Shown here: one piece after another, positions 19,735 to 28,103 of the stretch | How the letters are laid out: each line of letters opens with the position of its first letter | Position numbering within the stretch: position 1 is the first letter of the stretch | Assembly (NCBI GenBank): GCA_040751755.1 | Contig: JBFMHC010000040.1 | Span: 171,530 to 235,529, forward strand | DNA: 64,000 bases | Source of the DNA: PFJX01 sp040751755 | Lineage (GTDB): Bacteria; Pseudomonadota; Gammaproteobacteria; Burkholderiales; Thiobacillaceae | Reading direction: 5' to 3' | The notes under the pieces: generated by a model | Databases searched by the model: none | What the model was told of the DNA's origin: nothing | What the model saw: the letters and a program-made list of their open reading frames with translations, nothing else | Program-made: the position numbers and the translations under genes

Positions 19735-20502
19735 ATGGGCCTGTTCAGCTGGATCAAGGGTAATCGCGCCAAGGCGGACCAGTTCGCCCGCACGGTCGTG
19801 CAGCTTGACGGCCCGCGGCGGCCCAAGGCCAGTCGGGCGGGCCCCCTGCCGCACGAGCCGGGCGACGATGCCCATGCGCAGCCCGCCATGAAGATCCGCT
19901 TCGCGCAGAGCGATTCCGCTTACGAAGGCGCGACGCTGCTGGTGCAGAAACGCTACGAATGGCGCGGCTACCCGAAGGCGCAGGTCTACGGCACGCCCAA
20001 CCGGGTCACCATCCTCACCCACCTGGACAACCGGGTCGTCGGCACGGTCACCGTGGGTTACGACTCGGAGCAGGGCCTGCTGGCCGACGAGATCTACAAG
20101 GACAAGATCGACACCCTGCGTAGCGAGGGCCGGGTGGTGGGCGAACTGAGCAAGCTGGCGATCGACGAGGAACATGGCAGCAAGCAGGTGCTCGCCGGCA
20201 TGATGCACATCGCCTTCATCTATGGCGCGATCCACGGCTGCACCGACGCGGTGATCGAGGTGGTGCCGCACCACCAGGCCTTCTACGAGAAGAAGCTGGG
20301 CTTCAGCATGCTCGGCGAGGAGCGCCTCAACAACCGCGTCAACAAGACAGTGGTCCTGCTGCACATCCGCATGGAGGAGATGCAGCGCCATATCGATGCC
20401 CTGGGTGGGCAAGGCAAGTCCAGCACGGACAAGAGTCTCTACCCGTATTTCTTCTCGCCAGAGGAGCAGAGGGCAATCGTGGAACGGCTGATGAACGAGT
20501 GA
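19735..20502 (+). CDS. PEP-CTERM-associated N-acyl amino acid synthase-like acyltransferase (FeeM/GNAT fold), copy 1
   Basis: A 255-residue protein. After a variable N-terminus (1-50) comes an acyltransferase domain of the FeeM/autoinducer-synthase type: ATLLVQKRYEWRGYP, RVVGTVTVGYDSEQGLLADE, the GELSKLAID strand, and YGAIHGCTDAVIEVVPHHQAFYEKKLGF. These match long-chain N-acyl amino acid synthases, which join a fatty acyl group from acyl-ACP to an amino acid. Such genes are known to cluster with the PEP-CTERM/exosortase system. The start at 19735 is the first ATG giving a sensible N-terminus; no good Shine-Dalgarno is visible. It converges with the ThiF-like gene with only 3 nt between stops. 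Confidence 0.78.
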   Translation: MGLFSWIKGNRAKADQFARTVVQLDGPRRPKASRAGPLPHEPGDDAHAQPAMKIRFAQSDSAYEGATLLVQKRYEWRGYPKAQVYGTPNRVTILTHLDNRVVGTVTVGYDSEQGLLADEIYKDKIDTLRSEGRVVGELSKLAIDEEHGSKQVLAGMMHIAFIYGAIHGCTDAVIEVVPHHQAFYEKKLGFSMLGEERLNNRVNKTVVLLHIRMEEMQRHIDALGGQGKSSTDKSLYPYFFSPEEQRAIVERLMNE

Positions 20503-20505
20503 GTA

Positions 20506-21393
20506 CTACTTGCCACTCATCTGCCGGTTGAATTCCGCCGCCTGATCGCGGAACTTGCGCGCGACGATCCAGCGCTTCAAGGCCTGCAAGGGCCCCTTGG
20601 CCCCGAACCACAGGCGTCCGCGGCGATACAGCCCGCGGTACGGGTCGAACTGCGCATAGGCCGGCGCGGCCTGCAGCGGCCGGCGCCGGAGCAGATGCGC
20701 GAACACCTCGGTGGTGAGCAGGCCGGCGCTGATGTCGCAGGCGCTGGCAAGCGAAGGCCCGGCATGGCTGTTGAGGTCGACCCGAGACAGGTCCATGTAC
20801 TTCCAGTGCGTGCCGCGCGGCGTGAGGCCGATGCTGAAGGCGACCAGCTGGTCGAACGGTGCCATGTCCTCGCGTATGCCGTAGTAATCGAAGAAGGACA
20901 TCCCCTCCGGCGTGAACACGTGCAGGGTGCCGGAGTGGCCGATGGGGGCCGAGAAGAACACGGTCTTGCCCATGCGCCGCGCGGTCTTGTAGAGCAGGAT
21001 GCGCGCCTTGATGGCGAAGTAGTCGATGCTATCGACCACGGCATCGGCGTCCCGCAGGAACTCCTCCACGTTGTCCGGCTGCACGCCGGCATCGTAGATG
21101 CGCAGGCTGGCATCCGGGTTGATGTCGCGCACCACCTCGGCCATCACCTCCACCTTCGGCCGCCCCACGGTCTTCGCGTTGGCGCCATACTGGCGGTTCA
21201 TGTTGACCTCGCTGAAGGTGTCCAGGTCGGCGAGGTTGAACCCGCCGATGCCCATGCGCGCCAGGGTCACCAGGTGGATGCCGCCCACCCCGCCCATGCC
21301 GGCGACGGCGACGCGACAGCCGCGCAATCTTTCCTGCTCCGCCTCGGACACCAGGCCCAGGTTGCGTTTGAACAAGGTTGCGTAATCCGCCAT
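20506..21393 (-). CDS. ThiF/E1-like adenylyltransferase
   Basis: A 295-residue member of the ThiF/MoeB/E1 superfamily, which activates a carboxylate by AMP transfer from ATP. The nucleotide-binding loop is AVAGMGGVGGIHL (about 29-41), followed by the acidic strand DLDTFSEVNMNRQYG, GRPKVEVM and DAVVDSIDYFAIK. Unlike ThiF and MoeB it lacks paired CxxC zinc motifs; only two cysteines are visible (in GCRVAVAG and SACDISAG). The C-terminal 90 residues are basic and unlike a rhodanese or nitroreductase domain. It lies 23 nt downstream of the second acyltransferase on the same strand, so the two are probably co-transcribed. Its substrate is unknown; it may act on the acyl amino acid or its carrier. 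Confidence 0.85.
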   Translation of the reverse strand: MADYATLFKRNLGLVSEAEQERLRGCRVAVAGMGGVGGIHLVTLARMGIGGFNLADLDTFSEVNMNRQYGANAKTVGRPKVEVMAEVVRDINPDASLRIYDAGVQPDNVEEFLRDADAVVDSIDYFAIKARILLYKTARRMGKTVFFSAPIGHSGTLHVFTPEGMSFFDYYGIREDMAPFDQLVAFSIGLTPRGTHWKYMDLSRVDLNSHAGPSLASACDISAGLLTTEVFAHLLRRRPLQAAPAYAQFDPYRGLYRRGRLWFGAKGPLQALKRWIVARKFRDQAAEFNRQMSGK

Positions 21394-21416
21394 CTCCCTC
21401 TCCCAGATACCTCGCC

Positions 21417-22313
21417 TCAGTAGGCGAATTTCAAGCCGTGCCGCGCGTACTCGCCCCGGATCTTCTCCAGGTCCTCGGCGCGCAGCGTGTCGACGAAACG
21501 CGTCTTTTCCTCCAGGAAGTAGCGCGCCATGGTCTCGTCCCAGGGACTGCCCTCGTTCATGTGCCTGTCGATCTCGCCGGCGAAGAAGAAGTCGTGCACG
21601 TTGGCGTCGAAGCCCTCGGTGGAATAGGTGGCCTTGGAGTCGCCGTAGGCATGCTCGATGTTCAGCACATGTCCCTGCACCTCCAGGCCATTGCCCGCCT
21701 CATAGGGCAGGAGCTGGCCGAGTGGCCGGAACAGGAGGATGTCGCGATAGAACTCGATGTGCCGCTTCGTCACCGCGCAACAGATGTCCGTCACCCCTTT
21801 GAGGCGGGCATACTCGAACATGATCTTGTACAGGTACATCATGACGTTGTAGCGGCGGAAAGCGGGATCGATGGCGAGCGCGATCACCTCCGCGAGCCGC
21901 GCGCCCCGATCGCGCATCGCCTGGATCTCCGGCGCGCACACCTGCTCGACCGGCAGGCCGAGCGAGGAGTCCAGGACCAACGTCAGCGTACCCACGACCC
22001 GCTTGTCGTCGTTGACGTGGGTGCGGTCGATCTCCTGCTTCGTCAGCTCGGGACGGAACACCGCGACGAAGACCTTGGTGGAGGGGACCAGGTGATACTT
22101 GGTGAAGCGCATCTGCGCCGGGTTCTCCGCCTGCAGGCCCACCTCTACGTAGGCCTGGTAGACCAGGTGAAAGGCATCCTCGTAGGCTCCCCGCTCGCGC
22201 GCGATGGAGTAGTTGACAGCGAGATCAAACGGGTTGTTGAGCAGCGCGCGTGTCTTCCTGAGGCGAAGCTCACGGCGCTGGTCACGCGCTGTCCTCTCGG
22301 TTTGCATCCTCAC
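21417..22313 (-). CDS. N-acyl amino acid synthase FeeM-like acyltransferase, copy 2
   Basis: A 298-residue protein with the same fold type as copy 1 but little obvious identity. After a basic N-terminus, AYEDAFHLVYQAYVEVGL matches the substrate-side helix. VVGTLTLVLDSSLGLPVEQV, LAEVIALAIDPAFRR and GVTDICCAVTKRHIEFYRD follow in the same order as in FeeM-like enzymes. A C-terminal extension of about 80 residues (DANVHDFFFAGEIDRHMN onward) is absent from copy 1. There is no signal peptide. It is the promoter-proximal gene of a pair with the ThiF-like gene and is divergent from the PilZ gene across 113 nt. The reaction is inferred from family; acyl donor and acceptor are not predictable. Confidence 0.78.
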   Translation of the reverse strand: MRMQTERTARDQRRELRLRKTRALLNNPFDLAVNYSIARERGAYEDAFHLVYQAYVEVGLQAENPAQMRFTKYHLVPSTKVFVAVFRPELTKQEIDRTHVNDDKRVVGTLTLVLDSSLGLPVEQVCAPEIQAMRDRGARLAEVIALAIDPAFRRYNVMMYLYKIMFEYARLKGVTDICCAVTKRHIEFYRDILLFRPLGQLLPYEAGNGLEVQGHVLNIEHAYGDSKATYSTEGFDANVHDFFFAGEIDRHMNEGSPWDETMARYFLEEKTRFVDTLRAEDLEKIRGEYARHGLKFAY

Positions 22314-22426
22314 TCCTTAGTGGCCAAGCGGGCAGGATATGCCATCCCGTGTCGCCCCTGGTATATGCGGCATCAGGTGCCGATTGTCTTGCTCAGGGCC
22401 TGGTAGCACAAGGCTACAATTCCGCC

Positions 22427-23161
22427 ATGAACAACGCCCTCACCCGCCCAGAAGACTGCGAACGCTTTCGCGTGACCCACACGTACACCATCGAGCGCAT
22501 CCTGCGGGAAGTGATGGACACCAGGACCATCGTCTCCCTGTACGTGGAGCATGGGCAGGACTTCATCCTCTCATCCATCGTCGCGCTCGACACGAAGCAC
22601 GGTATTCTGCTGCTGGAACAGGGCGTCGACCAGGATTTCAACCGCCGCCTGCTCGATGCCGGCCGCATCGTCTGCTCCGCCACGCACGACCAGGTCCCCA
22701 TCCAGTTCACGGGCCAGGACGCCAGCGACACGACATACGAAAACACCGCCGTATTCCGAGTGGCACTCCCCAAGGAACTGCTGCGCCTGCAGCGACGGGA
22801 GTCGTACCGCCTCGCCACCTCGGTGGTGAACCCGGTACGCTGCCTGATCAACACGGGCGCCACCTTCCTGGACGCCGTGGTGATCGACATCAGCATCGGC
22901 GGGGTCGGCATCCTCGCCTACGAGGGCAGTGGCCTGCTGAAGCCCGGCGACATCTACCACGGCTGTCGCATCAGCCTGCCCGGCACGGGCGAGTTCGCGG
23001 TCAGCCTCAACGTCTGCACGACCTTCGACGTGGCACTCAAGAACGGCCGCCTGACGCACCGCGCAGGCTGCCAGTTCATCGACCTGCCACCCAGCGTCGA
23101 GACGGAGATCCAGCGCTACATCACGCGCACCGACCGCGAGCGGCTGGCGCGCTACAAGTGA
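22427..23161 (+). CDS. PilZ-domain protein (YcgR-like c-di-GMP effector)
   Basis: A 244-residue cytoplasmic protein. Residues 1-120 form a YcgR-N-like domain (ILREVMDTRTIVSLYVEHGQ), and the C-terminal half is a PilZ domain with both c-di-GMP signatures: RRESYR (RxxxR, about 125) and DISIGGVG (D/NxSxxG, about 160). It therefore should respond to c-di-GMP and could act as a flagellar brake or EPS regulator. I start at the ATG at 22427, since the upstream in-frame extension has no domain support. It is divergent from the FeeM-like/ThiF-like pair and ends 1 nt before the hemB stop on the opposite strand, so the two genes meet tail to tail with no spacer. Confidence 0.9.
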   Translation: MNNALTRPEDCERFRVTHTYTIERILREVMDTRTIVSLYVEHGQDFILSSIVALDTKHGILLLEQGVDQDFNRRLLDAGRIVCSATHDQVPIQFTGQDASDTTYENTAVFRVALPKELLRLQRRESYRLATSVVNPVRCLINTGATFLDAVVIDISIGGVGILAYEGSGLLKPGDIYHGCRISLPGTGEFAVSLNVCTTFDVALKNGRLTHRAGCQFIDLPPSVETEIQRYITRTDRERLARYK

Positions 23162-24175
23162 TCAGCCGGGGCGGCCCTGCACCAGCCAGCGCGCCGCGTC
23201 GAGCGCGAAATACGTCAACACCCCGTCCGCGCCGGCGCGCTTGAAGCCGAGCAGGCTCTCCAGCACGCAGGCCTGCTCGTTGATCCAGCCGTTCTGTCCG
23301 GCGGCCTTCAGCATCGCGTACTCGCCGCTCACCTGGTAGACGAAGGTGGGGGCCTGATAGGTGTCCTTCACGCGCCGCACAATGTCGAGGTAGGGCATGC
23401 CGGGCTTGATCATGACCATGTCCGCACCCTCCTGCAGGTCCAGGCCCACCTCCCACAACGCCTCGTCGGAGTTGGCCGGGTCCATCTGGTAGGTCGACTT
23501 GTCGCCCTTGCCGAGGTTGGCGGCGGACCCCACCGCGTCGCGGAAGGGGCCGTAGAAGCTGGACGCGTACTTGGCCGAATAGGCGAGGATGCGGGTGTAA
23601 AGAAAGCCGGCGGCGTCCAGGGCCTCGCGCACCGCGTGGATGCGGCCGTCCATCATGTCGGAAGGCGCCACCACGTCCGCGCCCGCCGCCGCGTGGCACT
23701 CCGCCTGGCGGGTGAGGACGGCAATGGTCTCGTCGTTGAGCACATAGCCGGTCTCGTCGATGAGGCCGTCCTGGCCGTGGCTGGTGTAGGGGTCGAGCGC
23801 CACGTCGGTGATCACGCCGAGTTCCGGGAAACGCTGCTTCAAGGCCGCCACGACGCGCGGCACCAGGCCGTCGGGGTTGTAGGCCTCGGCGGCATCCAGG
23901 CTCTTCAGGCCGGCATCCACCACCGGGAACAACGCCAGCGCCGGTACGCCGTACTTCAGGCATTCCTCGGCCACGCCGTACAGCCGGTCCAGGCTCATGC
24001 GTCGCACCCCGGGCATGGAAGCGACATCCTCGACGCGGCCCTCGCCGTCCAGCACGAACACCGGCAGGATCAAGTCGGCCGGAGTCAGCACCGTCTCGCG
24101 CATCAGGCGGCGGGAAAAGTCGTCGCGGCGCATGCGCCGCATGCGCTTACGCGGAAAGCTCGACAGGTCGAACAT
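23162..24175 (-). CDS. hemB: Porphobilinogen synthase (delta-aminolevulinic acid dehydratase)
   Basis: Condenses two 5-aminolevulinate molecules to porphobilinogen in tetrapyrrole synthesis. The 337 residues cover the full TIM-barrel: RRMRRDDFSRRL, LPVFVLDGEG, GVITDVALDPYTSHGQDG (active-site lid and metal region), DVVAPSDMMDGRI, SAKYASSFYGPFRDA and GADMVMIKPGMPYLDI. The Schiff-base lysines are in SAKYAS and MIKPGMPY. I choose the ATG at 24175 because AGGAG lies 8 nt upstream; an in-frame GTG 9 nt earlier overlaps that site. Convergent with the PilZ gene. Confidence 0.96.
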   Translation of the reverse strand: MFDLSSFPRKRMRRMRRDDFSRRLMRETVLTPADLILPVFVLDGEGRVEDVASMPGVRRMSLDRLYGVAEECLKYGVPALALFPVVDAGLKSLDAAEAYNPDGLVPRVVAALKQRFPELGVITDVALDPYTSHGQDGLIDETGYVLNDETIAVLTRQAECHAAAGADVVAPSDMMDGRIHAVREALDAAGFLYTRILAYSAKYASSFYGPFRDAVGSAANLGKGDKSTYQMDPANSDEALWEVGLDLQEGADMVMIKPGMPYLDIVRRVKDTYQAPTFVYQVSGEYAMLKAAGQNGWINEQACVLESLLGFKRAGADGVLTYFALDAARWLVQGRPG

Positions 24176-24338
24176 GCAAGTCACTCCTACACCAGATTCG
24201 AATTCGCGGCGCCCGTGCGGAGGGAACTTAGCGGCCCAGCCGGGCCTCTATTACGCCAGACGAGTGGGCGGACACGCGCTTCCATCGTCTCCCGCTTCAC
24301 TCCCTGAGCGGGCGCCTTGACGCAAGGTTAAGGCAAGT

Positions 24339-24959
24339 TCACCCGGCCTCACTCGCTTGAGCCGGGTTTTTTTTCGGCACCCCCAGCCACGTGCGCACCA
24401 CGCCCTCCGCCTCGTCCACGCCCACGCGCTTGAGGCTGGAGAACAACTGCACGGTGGCGGGAATGCCCGCCTCGGTGAGCGTCGCCCGCACCTTGGACAG
24501 GGTCTGGTGCGCGGGGCCGCGCGACAGCTTGTCGCTCTTGGACAGCAACACGTGCACCGGTTTGCCGGAGGGCCTGAACCACTCCAGCAGGGACCAGTCC
24601 AGCTCCGTCAACGGATGGCGGATGTCCATGATCAGTACCAGCCCCTTGAGGTGGGCGCTGCGCGCCAGGTAGCCGCCGATCAGGTCCTGCCACTGCATCT
24701 GTTGTTCCTTGGGCGCCTTCGCGAAGCCGTAGCCCGGCAGATCCACCAGGAATCGCCCCTCGGCGATGCGGAAGAAGTTGAGCAACTGCGTGCGGCCGGG
24801 CAGCTTGCTGACGAACGCCAGGCGCTTGTGATTGCACAGTGTGTTGATGGCGCTCGACTTGCCCGCGTTGGAGCGCCCGGCGAACGCCACCTCGGCGAGG
24901 CTGTCGGCGGGAAGGTCGCGGGTATGGGCGACGGAGATGTGGAAGACCGCGTTTAACAC
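24339..24959 (-). CDS. engB: Ribosome biogenesis GTPase EngB (YsxC/YihA)
   Basis: A 206-residue TrmE-Era-EngA-EngB-type GTPase needed for large ribosomal subunit assembly. The G1 loop is AGRSNAGKSSAINTL (about 28-42), G2/G3 are PGRTQLLNFF and VDLPGYGFA, G4 is LSKSDKLSRG, and G5 lies near LFSSLKRVG. Length agrees with the family (about 195-215). The apparent start is a GTG with no clear ribosome binding site, so the N-terminus is uncertain by a few residues. The hemB gene follows on the same strand after about 160 nt. It is divergent from the cytochrome c4 gene, the common arrangement in betaproteobacteria. Confidence 0.95.
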   Translation of the reverse strand: MLNAVFHISVAHTRDLPADSLAEVAFAGRSNAGKSSAINTLCNHKRLAFVSKLPGRTQLLNFFRIAEGRFLVDLPGYGFAKAPKEQQMQWQDLIGGYLARSAHLKGLVLIMDIRHPLTELDWSLLEWFRPSGKPVHVLLSKSDKLSRGPAHQTLSKVRATLTEAGIPATVQLFSSLKRVGVDEAEGVVRTWLGVPKKNPAQASEAG

Positions 24960-25047
24960 GTTGGGGGCCGGACTGGCACTTGGATAAGCAGGTCGTTACA
25001 ATGCCGTGATTTTCCCTTGCTGTCATTCCGGATTTAAGGAGCGTTTA

Positions 25048-25689
25048 ATGAAAACCTTCGCGCTGTTGACCAGCCTGATCATCTCCGCCACGGGTCTGGT
25101 GTCCACCTCCTGGGCCAACACGCCGGCCCCCGCCCCCGCCGCCAAGGGCGACGCCGCGAAGGCGCAGAAGATCGTCAATGACGTGTGCGGCGCCTGCCAC
25201 AACACCGACGGCAACAGCAACAACCCGATCTACCCCTCCCTGGCCGGCCAGCACCCCGAATACCTCGCCAAGCAGCTCACCGAGTTCCGCTCCGGCGCGC
25301 GCATGAACGCCACCATGGCCCCCAATGCCGCGAAGCTCTCCGACGCCGACATCCTCAACCTGGCCGCCTACTTCAGCGCCCAGCAGCCCAAGGCCAAGCA
25401 GGCCAAGGACGCCGCCCTCGCCGCGGAAGGCATGAAGATCTACAAGGGCGGCAACCAGGGCAGCGGCGTGCCCGCCTGCGCCTCCTGCCACGGCCCCGCC
25501 GGCGCCGGCATCCCCGTGCAGTTCCCCCGCCTGGGCAGCCAGCACGCCAAGTACGTGCTGTCCCAGCTGAAGAACTTCCGCAGCGGCGACCGCGCCAACG
25601 ACGGCGGCAAGATGATGCAGGTCATCGCCCGCAAGATGACCGACCAGGAAATGAAGGCCGTGGCCGAGTACATCTCCGGCCTGCGCTGA
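25048..25689 (+). CDS. Diheme cytochrome c4
   Basis: A periplasmic 213-residue electron carrier. The signal peptide is KTFALLTSLIISATGLVSTS followed by cleavage near WAN. Two class I heme c domains follow: CGACH (about 50) with distal Met in the ARMNATMAPNAAKL region, and CASCHG (about 150) with its Met near GGKMMQVIARKMTD. The duplicated arrangement is characteristic of cytochrome c4, which feeds terminal oxidases. The ATG at 25048 has AAGGAG 7-8 nt upstream. It is divergent from engB and followed by a strong terminator. Confidence 0.95.
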   Translation: MKTFALLTSLIISATGLVSTSWANTPAPAPAAKGDAAKAQKIVNDVCGACHNTDGNSNNPIYPSLAGQHPEYLAKQLTEFRSGARMNATMAPNAAKLSDADILNLAAYFSAQQPKAKQAKDAALAAEGMKIYKGGNQGSGVPACASCHGPAGAGIPVQFPRLGSQHAKYVLSQLKNFRSGDRANDGGKMMQVIARKMTDQEMKAVAEYISGLR

Positions 25690-25706
25690 GACCTCGCCAC
25701 GCCGGG

Positions 25707-25732
25707 ACGGCCCGCCTCGCGCGGGCCGTTTT
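25707..25732 (+). terminator. Rho-independent terminator after cytochrome c4
   Basis: A 9-bp stem ACGGCCCGC/GCGGGCCGT with a 5-nt loop is followed by TTTTC, 17 nt after the cytochrome c4 stop. It ends immediately before the rep gene, separating the two transcripts. Confidence 0.85.
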
Positions 25733-25750
25733 CATTTGACGCACCGCCCC

Positions 25751-27751
25751 ATGTCCTCGCTCGACGACCTCAACCCCCAGCAACGCGAAGCCGTGAAGTA
25801 CCTCGACGGCCCGCTACTGGTGCTGGCCGGCGCCGGCTCCGGCAAGACGCGCGTGATCACGCGCAAGATCGCCTATCTGGTGAAGAGCTGCGACATCGAG
25901 GCACGCCACATCGCCGCCATCACCTTCACCAACAAGGCGGCGCGCGAGATGCGTGAGCGCGTCTCCGAACTGCTGCCGGGCAAGGCTGCGCACGGCCTCA
26001 CCGTCTCCACCTTCCACTCCCTGGGCCTGCACATCCTCAGGGCAGAGGCCAAGCGCCTGGGCTACAAGCCGCGCTTCTCCATCCTCGACGCTGCCGACGC
26101 CAACGGCATCCTCTCCGACATCCTCAAGAACCCGGACAAGGCAGGCCTGCGCCAGGCGGCCGCCATCGTCTCCAACTGGAAGAACGCCCTGCTCAGCCCC
26201 GCCGAGGCCCTCAAGGTCGCCGAGGACGAGGCGCAGCGCCAGGTAGCGGTGGCCTACCAGGCCTACCAGGACACCCTGCGCGCCTACCAGGCGATGGACT
26301 TCGACGACCTGATCCGCCTGCCGGTCGACCTGTTCCGCCAGCACCCGGACGCCCTGCAGACCTGGCAGGGCCGCCTGCGCTACCTGTTGGTGGACGAATA
26401 CCAGGACACCAACGGCGCGCAATACGAGCTGATGAAGCTGCTGGCCGGCACCATGGGCCGCTTCACCGCCGTGGGCGACGACGACCAGGCGATCTACGCC
26501 TGGCGCGGCGCCGACGTGGAGAACCTGCGCCGCCTCACGCACGACTGGCCGCGGCTCAAGATCATCCCGCTCACCCAGAACTACCGCTCCAGCCAGCGCA
26601 TCCTCAAGGCCGCCAATAGCGTCATCCGCAACAACCCGCGCCTGCACGAGAAGAACCTGTGGAGCGAACTGGGCCTGGGCGACCACATCGAGATCGTGCA
26701 GTGCCGCGACGACCGCCACGAGGCCGAGACGGTGGCGATGCGCATCTCCGCGCACAAGTTCGAGCACCGCACGCGCTTCGCCGACTATGCCGTGCTGTAC
26801 CGCGGCAACCACCAGGCCAGATTGATCGAGGAGGCGCTGCGCGAGGCCAAGATCCCCTACCAGCTGTCCGGCGGGCAATCCTTCTTCGACCGTGCGGAGA
26901 TCAAGGACCTCACCGCCTACCTGCGCCTGATCGCCAACCAGGACGACGACCCCGCCTTCATCCGCGCCGCCACCACGCCCCGGCGCGGCATCGGCACCGG
27001 CACCCTGGAAAAGCTGGGCGACCATGCCGGCAAACGCCAGGTGAGCCTGTTCGAGGCGGCGTTCGAGGAGGGCTTCCAGACGCAGCTGCCGCCGCGCCAG
27101 CTGGAGCCGTTATTGGAGTTCTGCGACTTCATCAACCGCCTCGCCTTCCGCGCCGACAAGGAGCCGGCCGGGCGCCTGCTGGAGGAACTTCTGGCCGCCA
27201 TCCGCTACGAGGAGTGGCTGTATGACAACGAGGACGACCGCGCCGCGAAGAACAAGTGGGAGAACGTGCGCGAGTTCGTCGACTGGCTGGCGAAGAAGGG
27301 CGAGGAGGACGAGAAGACCCTCAACGAACTCACCCAGACCGTGAGCCTCATGAACCTCCTGGAAGGCCGCAACGACACCGAGTTGGACGCGGTGCGCCTG
27401 TCCACCCTGCACGCCGCCAAGGGCCTGGAGTTCCCGCACGTCTACCTGATCGGCGTCGAGGAGGAGGTCCTGCCACACCGCGAATGCCTGGAGGGGCCGC
27501 GCCTGGAGGAAGAGCGCCGCCTCATGTACGTGGGCATCACGCGTGCCCGGCGCGGCCTCACCATCACCCATTGCGCCAAGCGCAAGAAAGGCGGCGAGCA
27601 GGTCAGCTGCGAGCCCTCGCGCTTCCTCGCCGAGATGGACGGCGGCGAGGTGAGGCGCGCGGGCGCCCCCGACGCCGACCCGCAAGCCGCCAAGGCCGAA
27701 GGCCAGCGCCGCCTCTCCGCACTCAAGGCGATGCTCGGCCACAAGGCCTGA
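25751..27751 (+). CDS. rep: ATP-dependent DNA helicase Rep (UvrD/Rep family, 3'-5')
   Basis: A 666-residue superfamily 1A helicase that removes proteins ahead of replication forks. The motifs appear in order: Q motif LNPQQREAV, Walker A AGAGSGKTRVITRKIAYL (about 27), motif Ia TFTNKAAREM, motif II VDEYQDTN, motif III VGDDDQAIYAWRGA, motif IV QNYRSSQRIL, motif V LSTLHAAKGLEFPHV and motif VI YVGITRARRGLTI. Length and the C-terminal LKAMLGHKA match Rep rather than UvrD. The ATG at 25751 is preferred to an in-frame TTG 15 nt upstream that abuts the terminator. Confidence 0.95.
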   Translation: MSSLDDLNPQQREAVKYLDGPLLVLAGAGSGKTRVITRKIAYLVKSCDIEARHIAAITFTNKAAREMRERVSELLPGKAAHGLTVSTFHSLGLHILRAEAKRLGYKPRFSILDAADANGILSDILKNPDKAGLRQAAAIVSNWKNALLSPAEALKVAEDEAQRQVAVAYQAYQDTLRAYQAMDFDDLIRLPVDLFRQHPDALQTWQGRLRYLLVDEYQDTNGAQYELMKLLAGTMGRFTAVGDDDQAIYAWRGADVENLRRLTHDWPRLKIIPLTQNYRSSQRILKAANSVIRNNPRLHEKNLWSELGLGDHIEIVQCRDDRHEAETVAMRISAHKFEHRTRFADYAVLYRGNHQARLIEEALREAKIPYQLSGGQSFFDRAEIKDLTAYLRLIANQDDDPAFIRAATTPRRGIGTGTLEKLGDHAGKRQVSLFEAAFEEGFQTQLPPRQLEPLLEFCDFINRLAFRADKEPAGRLLEELLAAIRYEEWLYDNEDDRAAKNKWENVREFVDWLAKKGEEDEKTLNELTQTVSLMNLLEGRNDTELDAVRLSTLHAAKGLEFPHVYLIGVEEEVLPHRECLEGPRLEEERRLMYVGITRARRGLTITHCAKRKKGGEQVSCEPSRFLAEMDGGEVRRAGAPDADPQAAKAEGQRRLSALKAMLGHKA

Positions 27752-27873
27752 AGCCAGGGCGGAATCCTCCCGGCAGGGGCCGGGAATGTGGCACTATGCC
27801 GCCGTCCATTCCACCGATGGACGCGAATCCCGGACGACCGGGCACGTAAAGACAAACAAAGGAGACGAAGGAC

Positions 27874-28038
27874 ATGGCCTCAGGCAACAACGCCGTCAAA
27901 TGCCCGAAATGCGGCAAGGAAACCCAATCCCTGGTGAGCACCGTGAACGGCACCCAGTACGTGGTCTGCAGCGGCTGCAGCGGCCTGCTCAAGGTAGAGG
28001 TCAAGCAGGGCCAGTTCACCGGCAAGGTCCAGGTCTGA
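27874..28038 (+). CDS. Small zinc-ribbon protein (54 residues)
   Basis: A short gene with a strong AAAGGAGACGAAGGAC leader before its ATG. The protein starts MASGNNAV, then has CPKCGK (Cys10, Cys13), a hairpin SLVSTVNGTQYVV, and CSGCSG (Cys32, Cys35), ending in a basic KVEVKQGQFTGKVQV strand. Four cysteines in two CxxC knuckles spaced by 18 residues indicate a rubredoxin-like zinc ribbon; no other domain fits in 54 residues. It lies 122 nt after rep and is closed by a 40-bp palindromic terminator, so it probably has its own transcript. Function unknown. Confidence 0.8.
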   Translation: MASGNNAVKCPKCGKETQSLVSTVNGTQYVVCSGCSGLLKVEVKQGQFTGKVQV

Positions 28039-28051
28039 CGGAAACGGCACA

Positions 28052-28091
28052 CCAATGAAAAACGCGGCCCGCGGGCCGCGTTTTTCATTGG
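28052..28091. terminator. Bidirectional rho-independent terminator
   Basis: A perfect 40-bp palindrome (arms CCAATGAAAAACGCGGCCCG and its complement) centred at 28071/28072. GC core flanked by A5 on one side and T5 on the other makes it work for both strands, ending the zinc-ribbon gene (+) and the convergent cytochrome gene (-). Confidence 0.95.
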
Positions 28092-28103
28092 CGGAGGGAC
28101 GTC

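Noticed and set aside
24342..24374. Plus-strand hairpin CCCGGC/GCCGGG followed by eight T residues
   Set aside because: It looks like a terminator, but no plus-strand gene precedes it and it lies in the 3' coding end of engB; on the minus strand there is no T-run.
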